From the NCBI RefSeq assembly GCF_019973375.1, contig NZ_BPTV01000001.1, positions 868,001-932,000 on the forward strand: a DNA stretch of 64,000 bases, given 5' to 3'. Each line of letters begins with the position of its first letter. Position 1 is the stretch's first letter. The notes below the pieces were generated by a model, which was not told where the DNA came from, did no database searches, and was given only the letters and a program-made list of their open reading frames with translations. Below are positions 46,929 to 55,604 of the stretch, piece by piece. A program made the position numbers and the translations under genes. The stretch comes from Prevotella lacticifex (GTDB lineage Bacteria > Bacteroidota > Bacteroidia > Bacteroidales > Bacteroidaceae).

Positions 46929-47307
46929 TTAAAAAAAGCGCCAGCTCCTTGGAGTATGACGTACCTTCGCAGACTATCTTCGCTGCCTCTTCCAGAGGAA
47001 ATGAGACACTCTTACCATCAGCTGTAAGCCAGCGCCGACGACGCACATGAAGTATCGTCTTGCGGTTGCGAACAGGGAAGTCGTATATCATCCTCTCTTC
47101 ACCGAAGCCGTTTGACTTGACGCCATCAAAGCCCTCTGGACGATTGTCCTTCTCATCAAGATATATGTGAAGCTCGGTCTTGTAAAGCTTCCCGTGATCT
47201 TTGGCTGGCTGCTCGTTGAAGTCCACCACGTCAAAGTAGTTAGTCACGCCCTCGGGGAGGATATATATCGCTAAACCTTTGTAGAAGTCTATCTTTTCTT
47301 GTTCCAT
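46909..47307 (-). CDS. ISAon1-like transposase N-terminal region (ORFA), copy 3
   Basis: 132 residues from MEQEKID; a TACCTTTG-like box lies just upstream on the minus strand (about 47313-47320). Shares the ORFA features: ILPEGVTNYFDV, LHIYLDEKDN, SNGFGEER and HVRRRRW. It ends beyond the T7A3 slippage tract, where the shift into ORFB would occur. Confidence 0.8.
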   Translation of the reverse strand: MEQEKIDFYKGLAIYILPEGVTNYFDVVDFNEQPAKDHGKLYKTELHIYLDEKDNRPEGFDGVKSNGFGEERMIYDFPVRNRKTILHVRRRRWLTADGKSVSFPLEEAAKIVCEGTSYSKELALFLKRADGQ

Positions 47308-48339
47308 GACCGCAAAGGTAAGCAAAAAAAATAGTTTTAGCACGCTATCATATCAAGTTCTTTGGTTAGGCAGCGGCATCCGTCCGCCACGGACAATCCC
47401 CCTTGGGCCGAAATTCCAAATCTCTTTGTATTTATTCTTGTACTCTCTTTTGGAAGTTATATGGTGCATACTCCACCAACCGAACCCATAAGAATGGCTA
47501 ACATTGACATGTTTTACTTTACCATCTTTTCTGTAATAAAAAATAAGGTCATAATATTTCTTTATTATCCTTGCAGTATTATCCTGATTAATAAATAGCC
47601 TATAATAATCCATAGTGTCTGAACTTGTTAATTGGTATTCCCCAACAAAGTCATTTACTTGATTATCAGACGAGCTATTATCCAATTCGTTGTCAGTATA
47701 CATATAACTTGCAACTGTATCCGCAGTGCTATCAGCACTACTATCTTCATAATCATTTGTATAGTTTGCTGACGAGTCGGCAGTTACATTTGCCTTGTAG
47801 GTCGACATCTTTGAGGACTGCCAACCAATTACAAAAGCAATTAGAACAAGGGCACAATTCTTAACCATCTGAATAAAGTAACGAAGATCTCCTGCTTCCT
47901 TTGGATTCTCAAGTTTCACAAAATCTTTGGCATAGTCCTTTGCCTCGGGATTATTTGACTTAAACTCGATAAGAGCGATACGCTTTAAGTCGGAATCATA
48001 AATGACAAGATCGAAATTACCAGAACGTCCTTCCTTTTCATTCTCCATAGGATTTTCTTCATTAGAGAAACTATATTGTCTCATAGTGGGAGTCTCAACA
48101 GAATAATAGACATCCCATTTAGAATCAAGAATTTCTTTGTTCAGTTGCTCCACGAAGATAAATCTTAATTCTTGCTCACTTATTCTCATTTCCCCATTTC
48201 TTTTATAAGGAAAAAATATTCTACTCCCCACGTTTTGGGTAGAGAGTTTATGACTTTCTTTATCGAAGAGTGCTTGAACAACATGAAATGTACGTTGTAT
48301 AACATTTTCAATGTGCTGTTTGTGGTCTATATCCGTCAT

Positions 48340-48835
48340 AACTTCAACAGTCTTTAGTTATTTGTAATATTAATAGGGAATAAAAAAGCGTGGCACTTTT
48401 GCTTTACCACAGTGCTTGGGTTCTGGAATACCTTTAAAACGTGGTAATTGCAAAAGCCCACGCAGTGAGGTATACCGAATCCTGATAAGGATACAATAAT
48501 CCCATGCGTGAGCAAATTTGCCTATTATCCGTTTTAAATGAATTTTCCAGATTCAAGCACTAGATAATGAGTCAAACGCTCTTCTTAAGTCATAGGCAAT
48601 TGAGCTAATATGCTCGTACCTAAAAGACCTAATTCCATCTATGTCTTGAAAAGCAAACCTTTAAAAGGTCAGCTATTCAATCGCAAAGTAAAACATTATT
48701 TTCCAAACTAGCAAATGTTTAGTCCAAAAAATGAAAAGAAATTTATTGTTTGCGTTAACAGATAGAACTGGTACTTATAATCAATTGATAGGAAGATAGT
48801 GGAATAGTAGTATATAATAAATGGGAATAGATATA
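48340..48835. other. A/T-rich stretch without genes
   Basis: No coding frame, tRNA or repeat of note is seen. The strand-specific promoter of the nuclease-like gene must lie at its left edge, but no clear -7 box is visible. Confidence 0.4.
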
Positions 48836-48856
48836 TTAGTAATAACATTATTACTA

Positions 48857-49106
48857 ACTAAAGTTTCCCACTTGTTCAAAATGCCCATAAACAAGGGGTT
48901 TCTGAAAAGTTCAAATAGCAGGATGCCCATAAACAAAGTAGTTTAACAAGTGCTTAATAAATGTGAAAGGGCAAATGACCTTAAAAGGAGAAGTCCGATA
49001 ATGCAATATTCTACTGCTCATAAAAAGTTTTTTGAAAAGTTAAAGATGCGCATACCCTTTGGGAAAGCCTTTTTATAAAGGGGTTCTCCAAGTGGGAAAC
49101 TTTAGT
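48857..49106. mobile_element. 250-bp MITE-like element with perfect 18-bp terminal inverted repeats
   Basis: ACTAAAGTTTCCCACTTG (48857-48874) and its exact reverse complement (49089-49106) bound a non-coding segment. Inside, ATGCCCATAAACAA occurs twice. The outer sequence TATTACTA/TAGTAATA extends the symmetry with a 4-bp gap. A perfect small hairpin TTAGTAATA-ACAT-TATTACTAA overlaps the left end. No transposase with these ends is in the window. Confidence 0.7.
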
Positions 49107-49151
49107 AATATATTGGTCGCCACCACATGCGAGGAAAAAGTCATAAGATTT

Positions 49152-49183
49152 CTTGGTTGATTGTTTTTAAATTACTAATTTTG
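49152..49183 (+). promoter_or_regulatory. Promoter of the ATPase gene
   Basis: CTTG (49152-49155), a 20-bp spacer, TAATTTTG (49176-49183). Confidence 0.65.
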
Positions 49184-49190
49184 CAGTTAG

Positions 49191-49204
49191 TTATTTCGAA
49201 ATAA
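49191..49204. promoter_or_regulatory. 14-bp perfect palindrome just downstream of the ATPase promoter
   Basis: TTATTTCGAAATAA starts eight bases after the -7 box, at the expected transcription start. Its position suits a repressor operator; the binding protein is unknown. Confidence 0.5.
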
Positions 49205-49226
49205 GTAATTCCTAAAAACGGGAGGA

Positions 49227-50642
49227 ATGATGGAATTTATCGACAGGAACAATGAGCAACGGAGGCTTATAGCATCTTTATCGTCCGATGCATCTACATT
49301 TGTGGTGCTTTATGGTCGCCGGCGATTAGGCAAGTCGACGCTTATTCGCAAAGTGCTGAACGTCAATGATGTTTACTATGAGGCCAGTCAGAGCGAGACA
49401 GCAACACAAATCAATATGCTGTCGAAGGCAATTGCTATGGTATATGATGGGTTTGACCGACCGTTGTATCCAAGTTGGGAAGACATTATCTTAGCCTTCA
49501 ACCACCGATGCGAAAAGAATGCTACACTTGTCCTTGACGAATTTCCGTATATGGTTTATGAGGACTCTTCCTTGCCATCCACATTGCAAAGGATTGTCGA
49601 CAGACGTGTTGTTGATGGCGATGGGCTTCGCTGCAATATTGTCATCTGTGGTTCGTCGCAGCGCATGATGCAGAGTCTGATACGTGGTTCAGAACCTTTA
49701 TACGGGAGGGCCGACGAGGAATTCTGTCTAAAGCCTATCCGACTGCCGCACTGGCATAAGGCTATGGCGGTGGACTCAAAGAGCGCAATAGAAGAGTATA
49801 GCGTTTGGGGAGGTGTGCCTCAATATTGGGCGCAACGTGAGAGATATGGCTCTTTTGAGGAAGCCTTGGATAGTCTTGTCCTTAATGAGCATGGAGTGAT
49901 GTATAATGAGCCCTCTCGACTCTTCCGCGACGACTCGCCCGACATAGCTCCCTACTCGTCAATTATGACGGCCATAGGCAGTGGACGGCACAGATACTCC
50001 GACATTGCCAATGCTGTTGGCAAGAGTACAGCCGAGTTGTCCAAGCCTATCAAGAACCTGACAGAGATGGCGTTTATCCGCAAGGAAGTGCCCTTCGGCG
50101 AGAGTGAGAAGAAGACAAAGAAGACACTCTATTATATCGACGACCCGTTTATGGCCTTCTACTATAAGTTTGTCGAGCCCTATAAGTCGACTATAGCCAT
50201 GGGCCGCACCGGTATAGTAAAGAAAATGCTTGAGCAGTCGTTTCACGACCATGTTGGAGGCACTTGGGAACGGTTGTGCCAGATAGCCGTTTCTGGTAAT
50301 AACCTTTTCGGCCACACATGGAAAGTGGCAAGCCGGTGGTGGGGCAAGGTCCCTGTTTATGAGGAGGGCAGGAAGACTCCTGTAGGGAATGAGAACCTGG
50401 AGCTTGATGTGGTAGCGGAGGATCAGAATGACAGCCACACTATTCTCGTCGGCGAATGTAAGTGGACCGGTGCCGACTATGCCGACAGACTTCTTGATAA
50501 GTTGAGGACGAAAGTAAGTAAGGCACCATTTGCTAAGGGCAAGAAAGTGGTGTATGTATTGTTCCTTCGTGAGCAACCCTTGTCCGTTGCCGACTGCAAT
50601 ATATTGCTTCCTGATGATGTCATGCTGCAACTCCCGGAATAA
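49227..50642 (+). CDS. AAA ATPase with DUF234-type nuclease-like C-terminus
   Basis: 471 residues. An archaeal-type AAA domain with Walker A YGRRRLGKSTL (about 29-39), Walker B ATLVLDEFPYM (Asp104, Glu105) and sensor-like VICGSSQRMM; then a winged-helix segment (about 255-320, KSTAELSKPIKNLTEM); and a C-terminal DUF234-type domain with ENLELDVVAED and ILVGECKW, a PD-(D/E)XK-like pattern. Such proteins are common in Bacteroidota and archaea and are of unknown function; roles in defence or as solitary antitoxin-like ATPases are speculation. Monocistronic, with a palindrome at the transcription start. Confidence 0.85.
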   Translation: MMEFIDRNNEQRRLIASLSSDASTFVVLYGRRRLGKSTLIRKVLNVNDVYYEASQSETATQINMLSKAIAMVYDGFDRPLYPSWEDIILAFNHRCEKNATLVLDEFPYMVYEDSSLPSTLQRIVDRRVVDGDGLRCNIVICGSSQRMMQSLIRGSEPLYGRADEEFCLKPIRLPHWHKAMAVDSKSAIEEYSVWGGVPQYWAQRERYGSFEEALDSLVLNEHGVMYNEPSRLFRDDSPDIAPYSSIMTAIGSGRHRYSDIANAVGKSTAELSKPIKNLTEMAFIRKEVPFGESEKKTKKTLYYIDDPFMAFYYKFVEPYKSTIAMGRTGIVKKMLEQSFHDHVGGTWERLCQIAVSGNNLFGHTWKVASRWWGKVPVYEEGRKTPVGNENLELDVVAEDQNDSHTILVGECKWTGADYADRLLDKLRTKVSKAPFAKGKKVVYVLFLREQPLSVADCNILLPDDVMLQLPE

Positions 50643-50811
50643 GTAGTCTTCCTGCGATTCACGATAGATGCAGAACAACTTGCCGGTTCTTGAATTGCAG
50701 AGAGTCGGCGAGTGTTGTCTGCTACTTCCGGCGAAGGCGTTGGCACATGGTTTCGTCTGTTCCACCTTCGAATGGCATAGTCGGGAAGAGTCCTCAAGAC
50801 CATCCTTGGAC
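50643..50811. other. Short intergenic stretch after the ATPase gene
   Basis: No gene or clear terminator is seen. Confidence 0.3.
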
Positions 50812-50957
50812 TGCGAAAAATATTAACACCGTTCAGATATGTATCGTTTGGCGTTCCCAAACGGACCGTTTGGCATCCTCATTCGACCTGTTTTGCAATG
50901 CGAAATGGACCGTTTTGGAACGCCAAATGGCATATCCTGTTAACCGTTTGATTATTA
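50812..50957 (+). repeat. 4x22-bp intergenic repeat element, copy D
   Basis: Units at 50844-50865, 50866-50887, 50888-50909 and 50910-50931, same orientation as copy A. Left flank TGCGAAAAATATTAACACCG, right flank ending CCGTTTGATTATTA. Confidence 0.9.
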
Positions 50958-51073
50958 AGCGGTTGCACGTACGAATCTTTTTGCGGACAAATGCGAAATA
51001 TTCTTACATTCTTCGTCATACCCGTTTGGTTGTAATAATTTAGACTGCGCACTTGTGCGGGGCCGTGCCTATA

Positions 51074-51310
51074 TCAGAATCTGCTTATTGCGGCCATCAT
51101 CGATGAGAGCCTCCGATATTCCTCTCTGAAGAATACCGCGAGCTTGTGGGCCGCTTGCATTCCGCCGTCCAGCTTCTGCATGCATTCCATTGAGGCGGCA
51201 ATACGTGGATACATCTTCACGTTGGCCTGGCCGCTTGCTTCATTCTTCAGCAGGGCAGTGTACATTGACAGTAGTTCCTCATGGTGGCTTCTGTCGGTAT
51301 GGAGTGAGAG
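51074..51310 (-). CDS. Short unrecognised frame directly after the AraC gene
   Basis: An open frame continues after the AraC stop (TGA) and ends at 51074. It has an ATG at 51265 giving 63 residues; the whole open stretch (LSLHTDRSHHEELLSMYTALL ...) has protein-like composition with likely helices. I do not recognise it. It could be a small gene co-transcribed with the regulator or the 3' remnant of a deleted gene. Confidence 0.4.
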   Translation of the reverse strand, partial: LSLHTDRSHHEELLSMYTALLKNEASGQANVKMYPRIAASMECMQKLDGGMQAAHKLAVFFREEYRRLSSMMAAISRF

Positions 51311-52228
51311 TCATTCCTTTCTGTTGCGGTATTCCAAAGGAGTGCAGCCGAGTTGCTGCTTGACATATTTGCCGAAGAACGACGGGTTGGGGAAGCCGAG
51401 GATGTTGGCGATCTCTTTTATCGAATAATCGGTGGAGCGAAGATAGTAGTCGATGTCGGCAACGGTGTATTCCTCTATCCACTGCAGGGCCGTCTTGCTG
51501 GAATGCTGCTTGCAGACCAGACTCAAGTATTTAGGTGTGACAAAGAGCTGGCTGGCATAGTGGGCCACCGAACGGTGCTTCACTTTGCTGTTTTGAAGCA
51601 GGTCGAGAAAACGTGTGAAAAGGTTGCCGTTGGATGCCTTCTCCGCTTTGACGCCCTCATAGTCATCATCGTGCAGAATCATACCGCAAAGTCCCATGAG
51701 AGCTCCTTGGATGAACGAATACACTACTTCCTTCTTATAGGCGTCAGAGCCGTAATCGAGACAAAAACGGACAACGTCGTACACTTTACGTGTGAATTCC
51801 ATGTCTTTTTCGGTCAGCCCGCGTTCCAATATTTTCTTCACGTACACTATGTGGTTCCATACATCTATATATGGTCGGATGAACCGCTGTATGATGCGGT
51901 TGCTCATCATGATGGCCTTACATTCGAAGTCGACGCTGAAGAGGTGGTTCTCAAGTGTAGTGTTGGGTGGGAACATCACGAGCTGGTTCTTGTGGTAGGT
52001 GTGCTGCTGTCCGTTGACGTCCACTTGTATAGTGCCGTTGAAGCATACGAAGATGCCGTTCATGTTTATGCGCATGGGCTCGGCTGCAACAATGTCGCGT
52101 ATGTTGTCTACGATAATGATGTCGTCGTCGGAGTAGTCCACTTCTACAGGTTCGTTATTGTGCTTGTAGTATAGTCCTTCGGCATGCTGAGGCCGGTCGT
52201 TGGTGTTCTCTGTCATATTCTTCATCAT
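51311..52228 (-). CDS. AraC-family transcriptional regulator
   Basis: 305 residues: a cupin-like N-terminal sensor part (about 30-130, INMNGIFVCFNGTIQVDVNG) and a C-terminal AraC DNA-binding domain with two helix-turn-helix units (HYASQLFVTPKYLSLVCKQ and DYSIKEIANILGFPNPSFFGKYVKQQLGCTPLEYR, cited by ends). It is divergent from the adaptor/TolC remnant at 52423, the classical position of a regulator of an RND efflux operon; that operon has been deleted, so the regulator may now be an orphan. Confidence 0.9.
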   Translation of the reverse strand: MMKNMTENTNDRPQHAEGLYYKHNNEPVEVDYSDDDIIIVDNIRDIVAAEPMRINMNGIFVCFNGTIQVDVNGQQHTYHKNQLVMFPPNTTLENHLFSVDFECKAIMMSNRIIQRFIRPYIDVWNHIVYVKKILERGLTEKDMEFTRKVYDVVRFCLDYGSDAYKKEVVYSFIQGALMGLCGMILHDDDYEGVKAEKASNGNLFTRFLDLLQNSKVKHRSVAHYASQLFVTPKYLSLVCKQHSSKTALQWIEEYTVADIDYYLRSTDYSIKEIANILGFPNPSFFGKYVKQQLGCTPLEYRNRKE

Positions 52229-52422
52229 TGTTTTGTTCTATTTCGACTGCAAAGGTGAGCATTTTTTCTGGCATTGCGATGCTCATATTGGCTTAATGAA
52301 TGTTCGTTTAGGCTTATTTGGATTTGCAGGAGCATTTCATGCGTATTTTAGGACACTAATAAGTTATGAAAAGATGGTTACTTTGCACCCGCATTTTGGA
52401 TTAGACTAACGAACGAAAGAAC

Positions 52423-53616
52423 ATGAAAATGAACCGAAACTTATGTTTTTTATTGAGTTATGACAGGACTGCTGTTGACTTGCTGCAAAGAGGATAAAGC
52501 GCCGGTAGCCGAAGCCCCTCTCAGCGTCACGACCACCACTGTTGACGAGGCCTCGGCCACTGCCGGTAACAGCTATGCCGGCACCGTTGAGGGCACTAAT
52601 GCGGTGGCTCTCAGTTTCTCGTCGGCAGGTACCATCCAACGGTTGAATGTCATCGAGGGTCAGGCTGTGAGCCGTGGCCAGTTGATAGGTACCGTTGATG
52701 CCACCGCCACCGACAATGCCCTGCTTGCCGCCCATGCCACGACGGAACAGATCGAAGATGCCCTGAGCCAGGCCGAGGATGCCTATCGCAGGATGAAAAA
52801 GCTCCGCGACAGCGGGTCGTTGCCCGACATCCAGTGGGTTGATGTTGAAACCAAGCTTAGCCAGGCCCGTGCTCTTGTGCGCCAGACACGCGCTGCTGAG
52901 ACTATCGCACGCAAAGGCAAGAATGACACCCGTCTCCTGGCTCCTTTCGGTGGCTATATCTCGAAGAATACGGCCGAAGTTGGGCAGAATATTGCCCCCG
53001 GTCTGCCAGTGGCGACTTTGGTTAATATTGACCGCGTGAAAGTGAGGGTCAGCGTGCCCGAAGAGGATATCAGCAAGATAAACGTGGGAGGACTGGTGAG
53101 CTTCCGCATGGGAAGTCTGGATAACAGAATCAGCAGGCCGCGGTACTCAACCGCAAGTTGGAAGTGGGGCGGAATATGCCTTCTGTGGCTGTCGGAGTGG
53201 GTTACGACTATGCACGCTTAGTGCACAAGAACAATACCTTCGGTATGGTTTTCGCAACAGTGTCCATTCCTATTTCCGATTGGTGGGGCGGTAATCATGC
53301 CGTCAAGCGGCGGAAAATAGAAGAGCAGGAGGCACGTGAGCAACTCGCTGATAAGCAGCAACTTCTCGCTGTCAAGGTGGAGAAAGGCTGGGACGATGTC
53401 TCCGTGGCCTACCGTAAGGCTCTTATAGCAAAGAAAAGTATAGAGCAGAGTAGTGAGAACCTGCGCCTCAACCAGCAGTTCTATCATGCCGGAACGGGCA
53501 AGATGACCGACCTGCTTGAGGCTCAGAGACAATATCAGCAGAGTCGTGACGAATGGGTAGAGGCTGTTGCTGCCTATCAGTTGCGGCTGGCGGAGTATGA
53601 GGAAATAATTCAATAG
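52423..53616 (+). pseudogene. Deletion fusion of an RND efflux adaptor and a TolC-like outer-membrane protein
   Basis: The ATG at 52423 begins a signal-like sequence, but the adaptor continues in another frame from 52460 (LLLTCCKED lipobox region), so there is an early frameshift. The HlyD/AcrA-like adaptor (biotinyl-lipoyl region SAGTIQRLNVIEGQAVSRGQ, coiled coil, then APFGGYISKNTAEVGQ) runs to about VSFRMGSLDN and is then cut. From about 53130 the sequence, in a different frame, is the C-terminal third of a TolC-like protein (VLNRKLEVG ... LEAQRQYQQSRDEWVEA), stopping at 53616. The rest of the adaptor, the whole RND pump and the first part of TolC are missing. Confidence 0.85.
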
Positions 53617-53640
53617 TCTCATAGATAGGTGTTTATCTGG

Positions 53641-53684
53641 TCCTAAGGAAATCTTAAGGAACAGTTAAGGCAATCTTAAGGGAA
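53641..53684 (+). promoter_or_regulatory. Four 11-bp direct repeats (CTTAAG box), operator 1
   Basis: Consecutive 11-bp units TCCTAAGGAAA, TCTTAAGGAAC, AGTTAAGGCAA, TCTTAAGGGAA. The last unit ends 17 bp before the -7 box TACCTTTG at 53702-53709. Eleven-bp direct repeats are the usual layout of OmpR/PhoB-type binding sites. Confidence 0.8.
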
Positions 53685-53701
53685 AAGCAAGAAATATTGA
53701 C

Positions 53702-53709
53702 TACCTTTG
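53702..53709 (+). promoter_or_regulatory. -7 promoter box of the PNPOx/oxidoreductase operon
   Basis: TACCTTTG; the -33 position falls inside the last 11-bp repeat and has no TTTG, as expected for an activator-dependent promoter. Confidence 0.75.
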
Positions 53710-53738
53710 CGCAATGTAATAACTTAAAATTCAGAAGA

Positions 53739-54137
53739 ATGGAAGCAGTAAAACAAGTTTATGATTTCATGGATAAAGCTGGGGTCTATTTCCTGGCTAC
53801 AGTTGATGGCGACCAACCTCATGTAAGAGCCTATGGCACTTCTTTGCTTTTTGAGGGTCAGCTCTATATCATGGCCTTCAACCATACTGCCGCAATCGAC
53901 CAGCTGCGGGCAAACCCCAAGGCAGAGATTGCAGCCTTCAAGGGTAAGCAGCTGCGTATGACCTGTAAGCTCGTTGAGGACCCACGGCAGGAGCTCAAGG
54001 ATGCTATGGCTGCAAAGATGCCGTCGCTAAAGGATGCGGCAGGAGAACGCAACCAAAACTTTATCATGCTGCGGGTTACGGATGCTACGGCCACAATCTC
54101 CGATCTCGCCGGCCATAGTGATACGTGTACGTTCTGA
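53739..54137 (+). CDS. Pyridoxamine 5'-phosphate oxidase-like (split-barrel flavin) protein
   Basis: 132 residues from MEAVKQVYDFMDKAG; the longer frame start is inside the promoter. Split-barrel features: VYFLATVDGDQPHVRAYG, LYIMAFNHTAAIDQLRANPKAEI and a C-terminal I-M-L-R-V-T-D-A-T-A. Such proteins bind FMN or F420/haem and reduce small substrates; the exact reaction is unknown. It is the first gene after the CTTAAG operator and lies 42 bp before the FAD oxidoreductase gene. Confidence 0.85.
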   Translation: MEAVKQVYDFMDKAGVYFLATVDGDQPHVRAYGTSLLFEGQLYIMAFNHTAAIDQLRANPKAEIAAFKGKQLRMTCKLVEDPRQELKDAMAAKMPSLKDAAGERNQNFIMLRVTDATATISDLAGHSDTCTF

Positions 54138-54179
54138 GTATTATTAACAACGGCATAAGAACAAGATAAAAACACAAGA

Positions 54180-55532
54180 ATGTCAAATTACGATTTTTAC
54201 GCTATTTTCGTGGGCTGTGGTCATGGATGTGACTTAGCCGCGCGGGTCTTAGCCAAAGCTGGCAAGCGGGTTGCTGCCATTGAGCGCGACCTGTGGATGG
54301 GCACCTGCACTAACTATGGCTGTAATGCCAAAATCCTCTTGGACGGCCCGTTTGAGCTTACAACGGCCATGGAGAACTATCTCAGTTTGGGCATCTTCGA
54401 CAAGGTGCCACAGGTGAACTGGGAGAAACTCATGCAGTATAAAATTCCATATATCGAAGCTTATAAGCCGGTGACGAAGGCTCTGATGGAGGAGAGCGGC
54501 TGTGCATGCATCCATGGCCACGGAAAACTGAAAGACGCTCATACCGTGGTCGTTGACGGCAAGGAGTATACGGCTGAATACATTGTCCTCGGACCAGGTC
54601 AGCGCGACAATAAGCTCGATATACCCGGCAAGGAATATATTCACGGCAGTAGGGACATGCTGAGCATTGAGCAGATGCCAAAACGCATTGTATTCATTGG
54701 CGCCGGCATCATCTCCATGGAGTTTGCCTCAATGGCTGTTGATATGGGACGCGAAGTGACAATAATTGACCATGGCGACCACGCCCTGAAAGCATATCCG
54801 AGAGAATATGTCGACGAAGTGGTGGCCTTGATGGAGAAGAAAGGTGCGCGATTTAAATATTGTGAGGATGTATGTGCCATCGAGAAGACTGCTACCGGGC
54901 TGATGGTGAAGGCCAAAAGCGGTCTTGAAGTAGAGGCCGATTACGTCTTGGAGGCTACAGGCCGTCCTGTCAACTATGAGAACTTGGGCCTTGAGGCTTT
55001 GGGCATAGAGGCGGGACCACGGGGTATTAAGGTCGACGACCATCTGCGCACTGCGGTGAAGAATATCTTCGCTACGGGAGATGCCATCGACAAGCGCATC
55101 CCCAAGCTCACGCCTACGGCTCTCTTTGAGAGTCAGTATATCGCCGATTTGCTTTTAGGCAAGACCGATAAGCCTATCTGCTATCCTGCTGTGCCTAATC
55201 TTGTATTCACCTTCCCGCGTATTGCTCAAGTGGGAGTCGGTCTTGATGAAGCACGAAAGAACAATAAGTATCGTGTTGCGGATGTTCCTTACGGCCAGTT
55301 TTTCCTCTTCAACACCCATAATGAGGCTACTGCAAAACTGGCATTCATCTTCGACAAGGAGAGTAATCTGCTTGTCGGTGCCGCAGCCGTGGGTTCTGAC
55401 GCTGGTGCCTGGATAGATGTCCTGTCGCTTGTCATCTTCAACAAGATGACCCGTGAGCAGTTTGCACATTACATCTATGCTTTCCCGACTACGACGTGCG
55501 GTCCGCTGATGTTACTCAGCCAGATGTGGTAA
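54180..55532 (+). CDS. FAD-dependent disulfide-oxidoreductase-like protein
   Basis: 450 residues in the pyridine-nucleotide disulfide oxidoreductase family. FAD-binding AIFVGCGHGCDLAARVLAKAG, redox pair Cys43/Cys48 in GTCTNYGCNAK, NAD(P)-binding IVFIGAGIISMEFASMAVDMG, FAD-binding NIFATGDAIDK and a dimerisation domain. Compared with lipoamide dehydrogenase or glutathione reductase, the redox motif ends NAK rather than (I/V)PSK. The C-terminal catalytic His-Pro is Phe435-Pro436 in YAFPTTTCG. It belongs to a subgroup with GTC-x-NYGCNAK seen also in lactobacilli (from memory). The substrate is unknown; thiol redox or flavin reduction is likely. Confidence 0.85.
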   Translation: MSNYDFYAIFVGCGHGCDLAARVLAKAGKRVAAIERDLWMGTCTNYGCNAKILLDGPFELTTAMENYLSLGIFDKVPQVNWEKLMQYKIPYIEAYKPVTKALMEESGCACIHGHGKLKDAHTVVVDGKEYTAEYIVLGPGQRDNKLDIPGKEYIHGSRDMLSIEQMPKRIVFIGAGIISMEFASMAVDMGREVTIIDHGDHALKAYPREYVDEVVALMEKKGARFKYCEDVCAIEKTATGLMVKAKSGLEVEADYVLEATGRPVNYENLGLEALGIEAGPRGIKVDDHLRTAVKNIFATGDAIDKRIPKLTPTALFESQYIADLLLGKTDKPICYPAVPNLVFTFPRIAQVGVGLDEARKNNKYRVADVPYGQFFLFNTHNEATAKLAFIFDKESNLLVGAAAVGSDAGAWIDVLSLVIFNKMTREQFAHYIYAFPTTTCGPLMLLSQMW

Positions 55533-55543
55533 GCGACGGAAGG

Positions 55544-55587
55544 CCTTAAGAAAATCTTAAGAAACAGTTAAGTTAATCTTAAGCATC
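55544..55587 (+). promoter_or_regulatory. Four 11-bp direct repeats (CTTAAG box), operator 2
   Basis: Units CCTTAAGAAAA, TCTTAAGAAAC, AGTTAAGTTAA, TCTTAAGCATC at 55544, 55555, 55566 and 55577. The last ends exactly 17 bp before TACCTTTG at 55605-55612, as in operator 1. The third unit is AGTTAAG in both sites. Confidence 0.82.
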
Positions 55588-55604
55588 TTCGGTTTTAAAG
55601 TCCG

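Larger units (their letters stand above)
45791..47409 (-). mobile_element. ISAon1-like insertion sequence, copy 3 (distinct lineage)
   Basis: 1619 bp. Inverted repeats of about 50 bp begin GGCCCAAGGGGGATTGTCCG with one mismatch between ends. A perfect 8-bp target duplication GAAATTCC lies at 45783-45790 and 47410-47417. Same two-frame organisation as the elements at 628 and 16439 but clearly diverged in sequence. Confidence 0.92.
45537..48339 (-). pseudogene. PD-(D/E)XK-like nuclease domain plus membrane segment gene, split by an ISAon1-like element
   Basis: Removing the IS (45791-47409) and one 8-bp duplication joins KEIWNF to SQDYEPPAIK in frame, giving a 391-residue protein. Residues 1-155 resemble a restriction-type PD-(D/E)XK fold: FDLVIYDSD (Asp110) and IALIEFKSN (Glu125, Lys127). 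At Met158 begins MVKNCALVLIAFVIGW, which looks like a signal anchor, then an S/D/T-rich linker and a C-terminal beta-rich domain (from about 231). A cytoplasmic nuclease joined to an exported domain is unusual; it may be an in-frame fusion of two genes. The N-terminal part could still be made. No family name is recognised for the whole. Confidence 0.7.

Noticed and set aside
49227..50642. Transposition or phage-defence gene assignment for the AAA/DUF234 ATPase
   Set aside because: No linked partner genes support either; only the domain plan can be stated.
54180..55532. Mercuric reductase or lipoamide dehydrogenase
   Set aside because: The redox motif and the C-terminal His region differ and there are no mer genes or 2-oxoacid dehydrogenase genes nearby.
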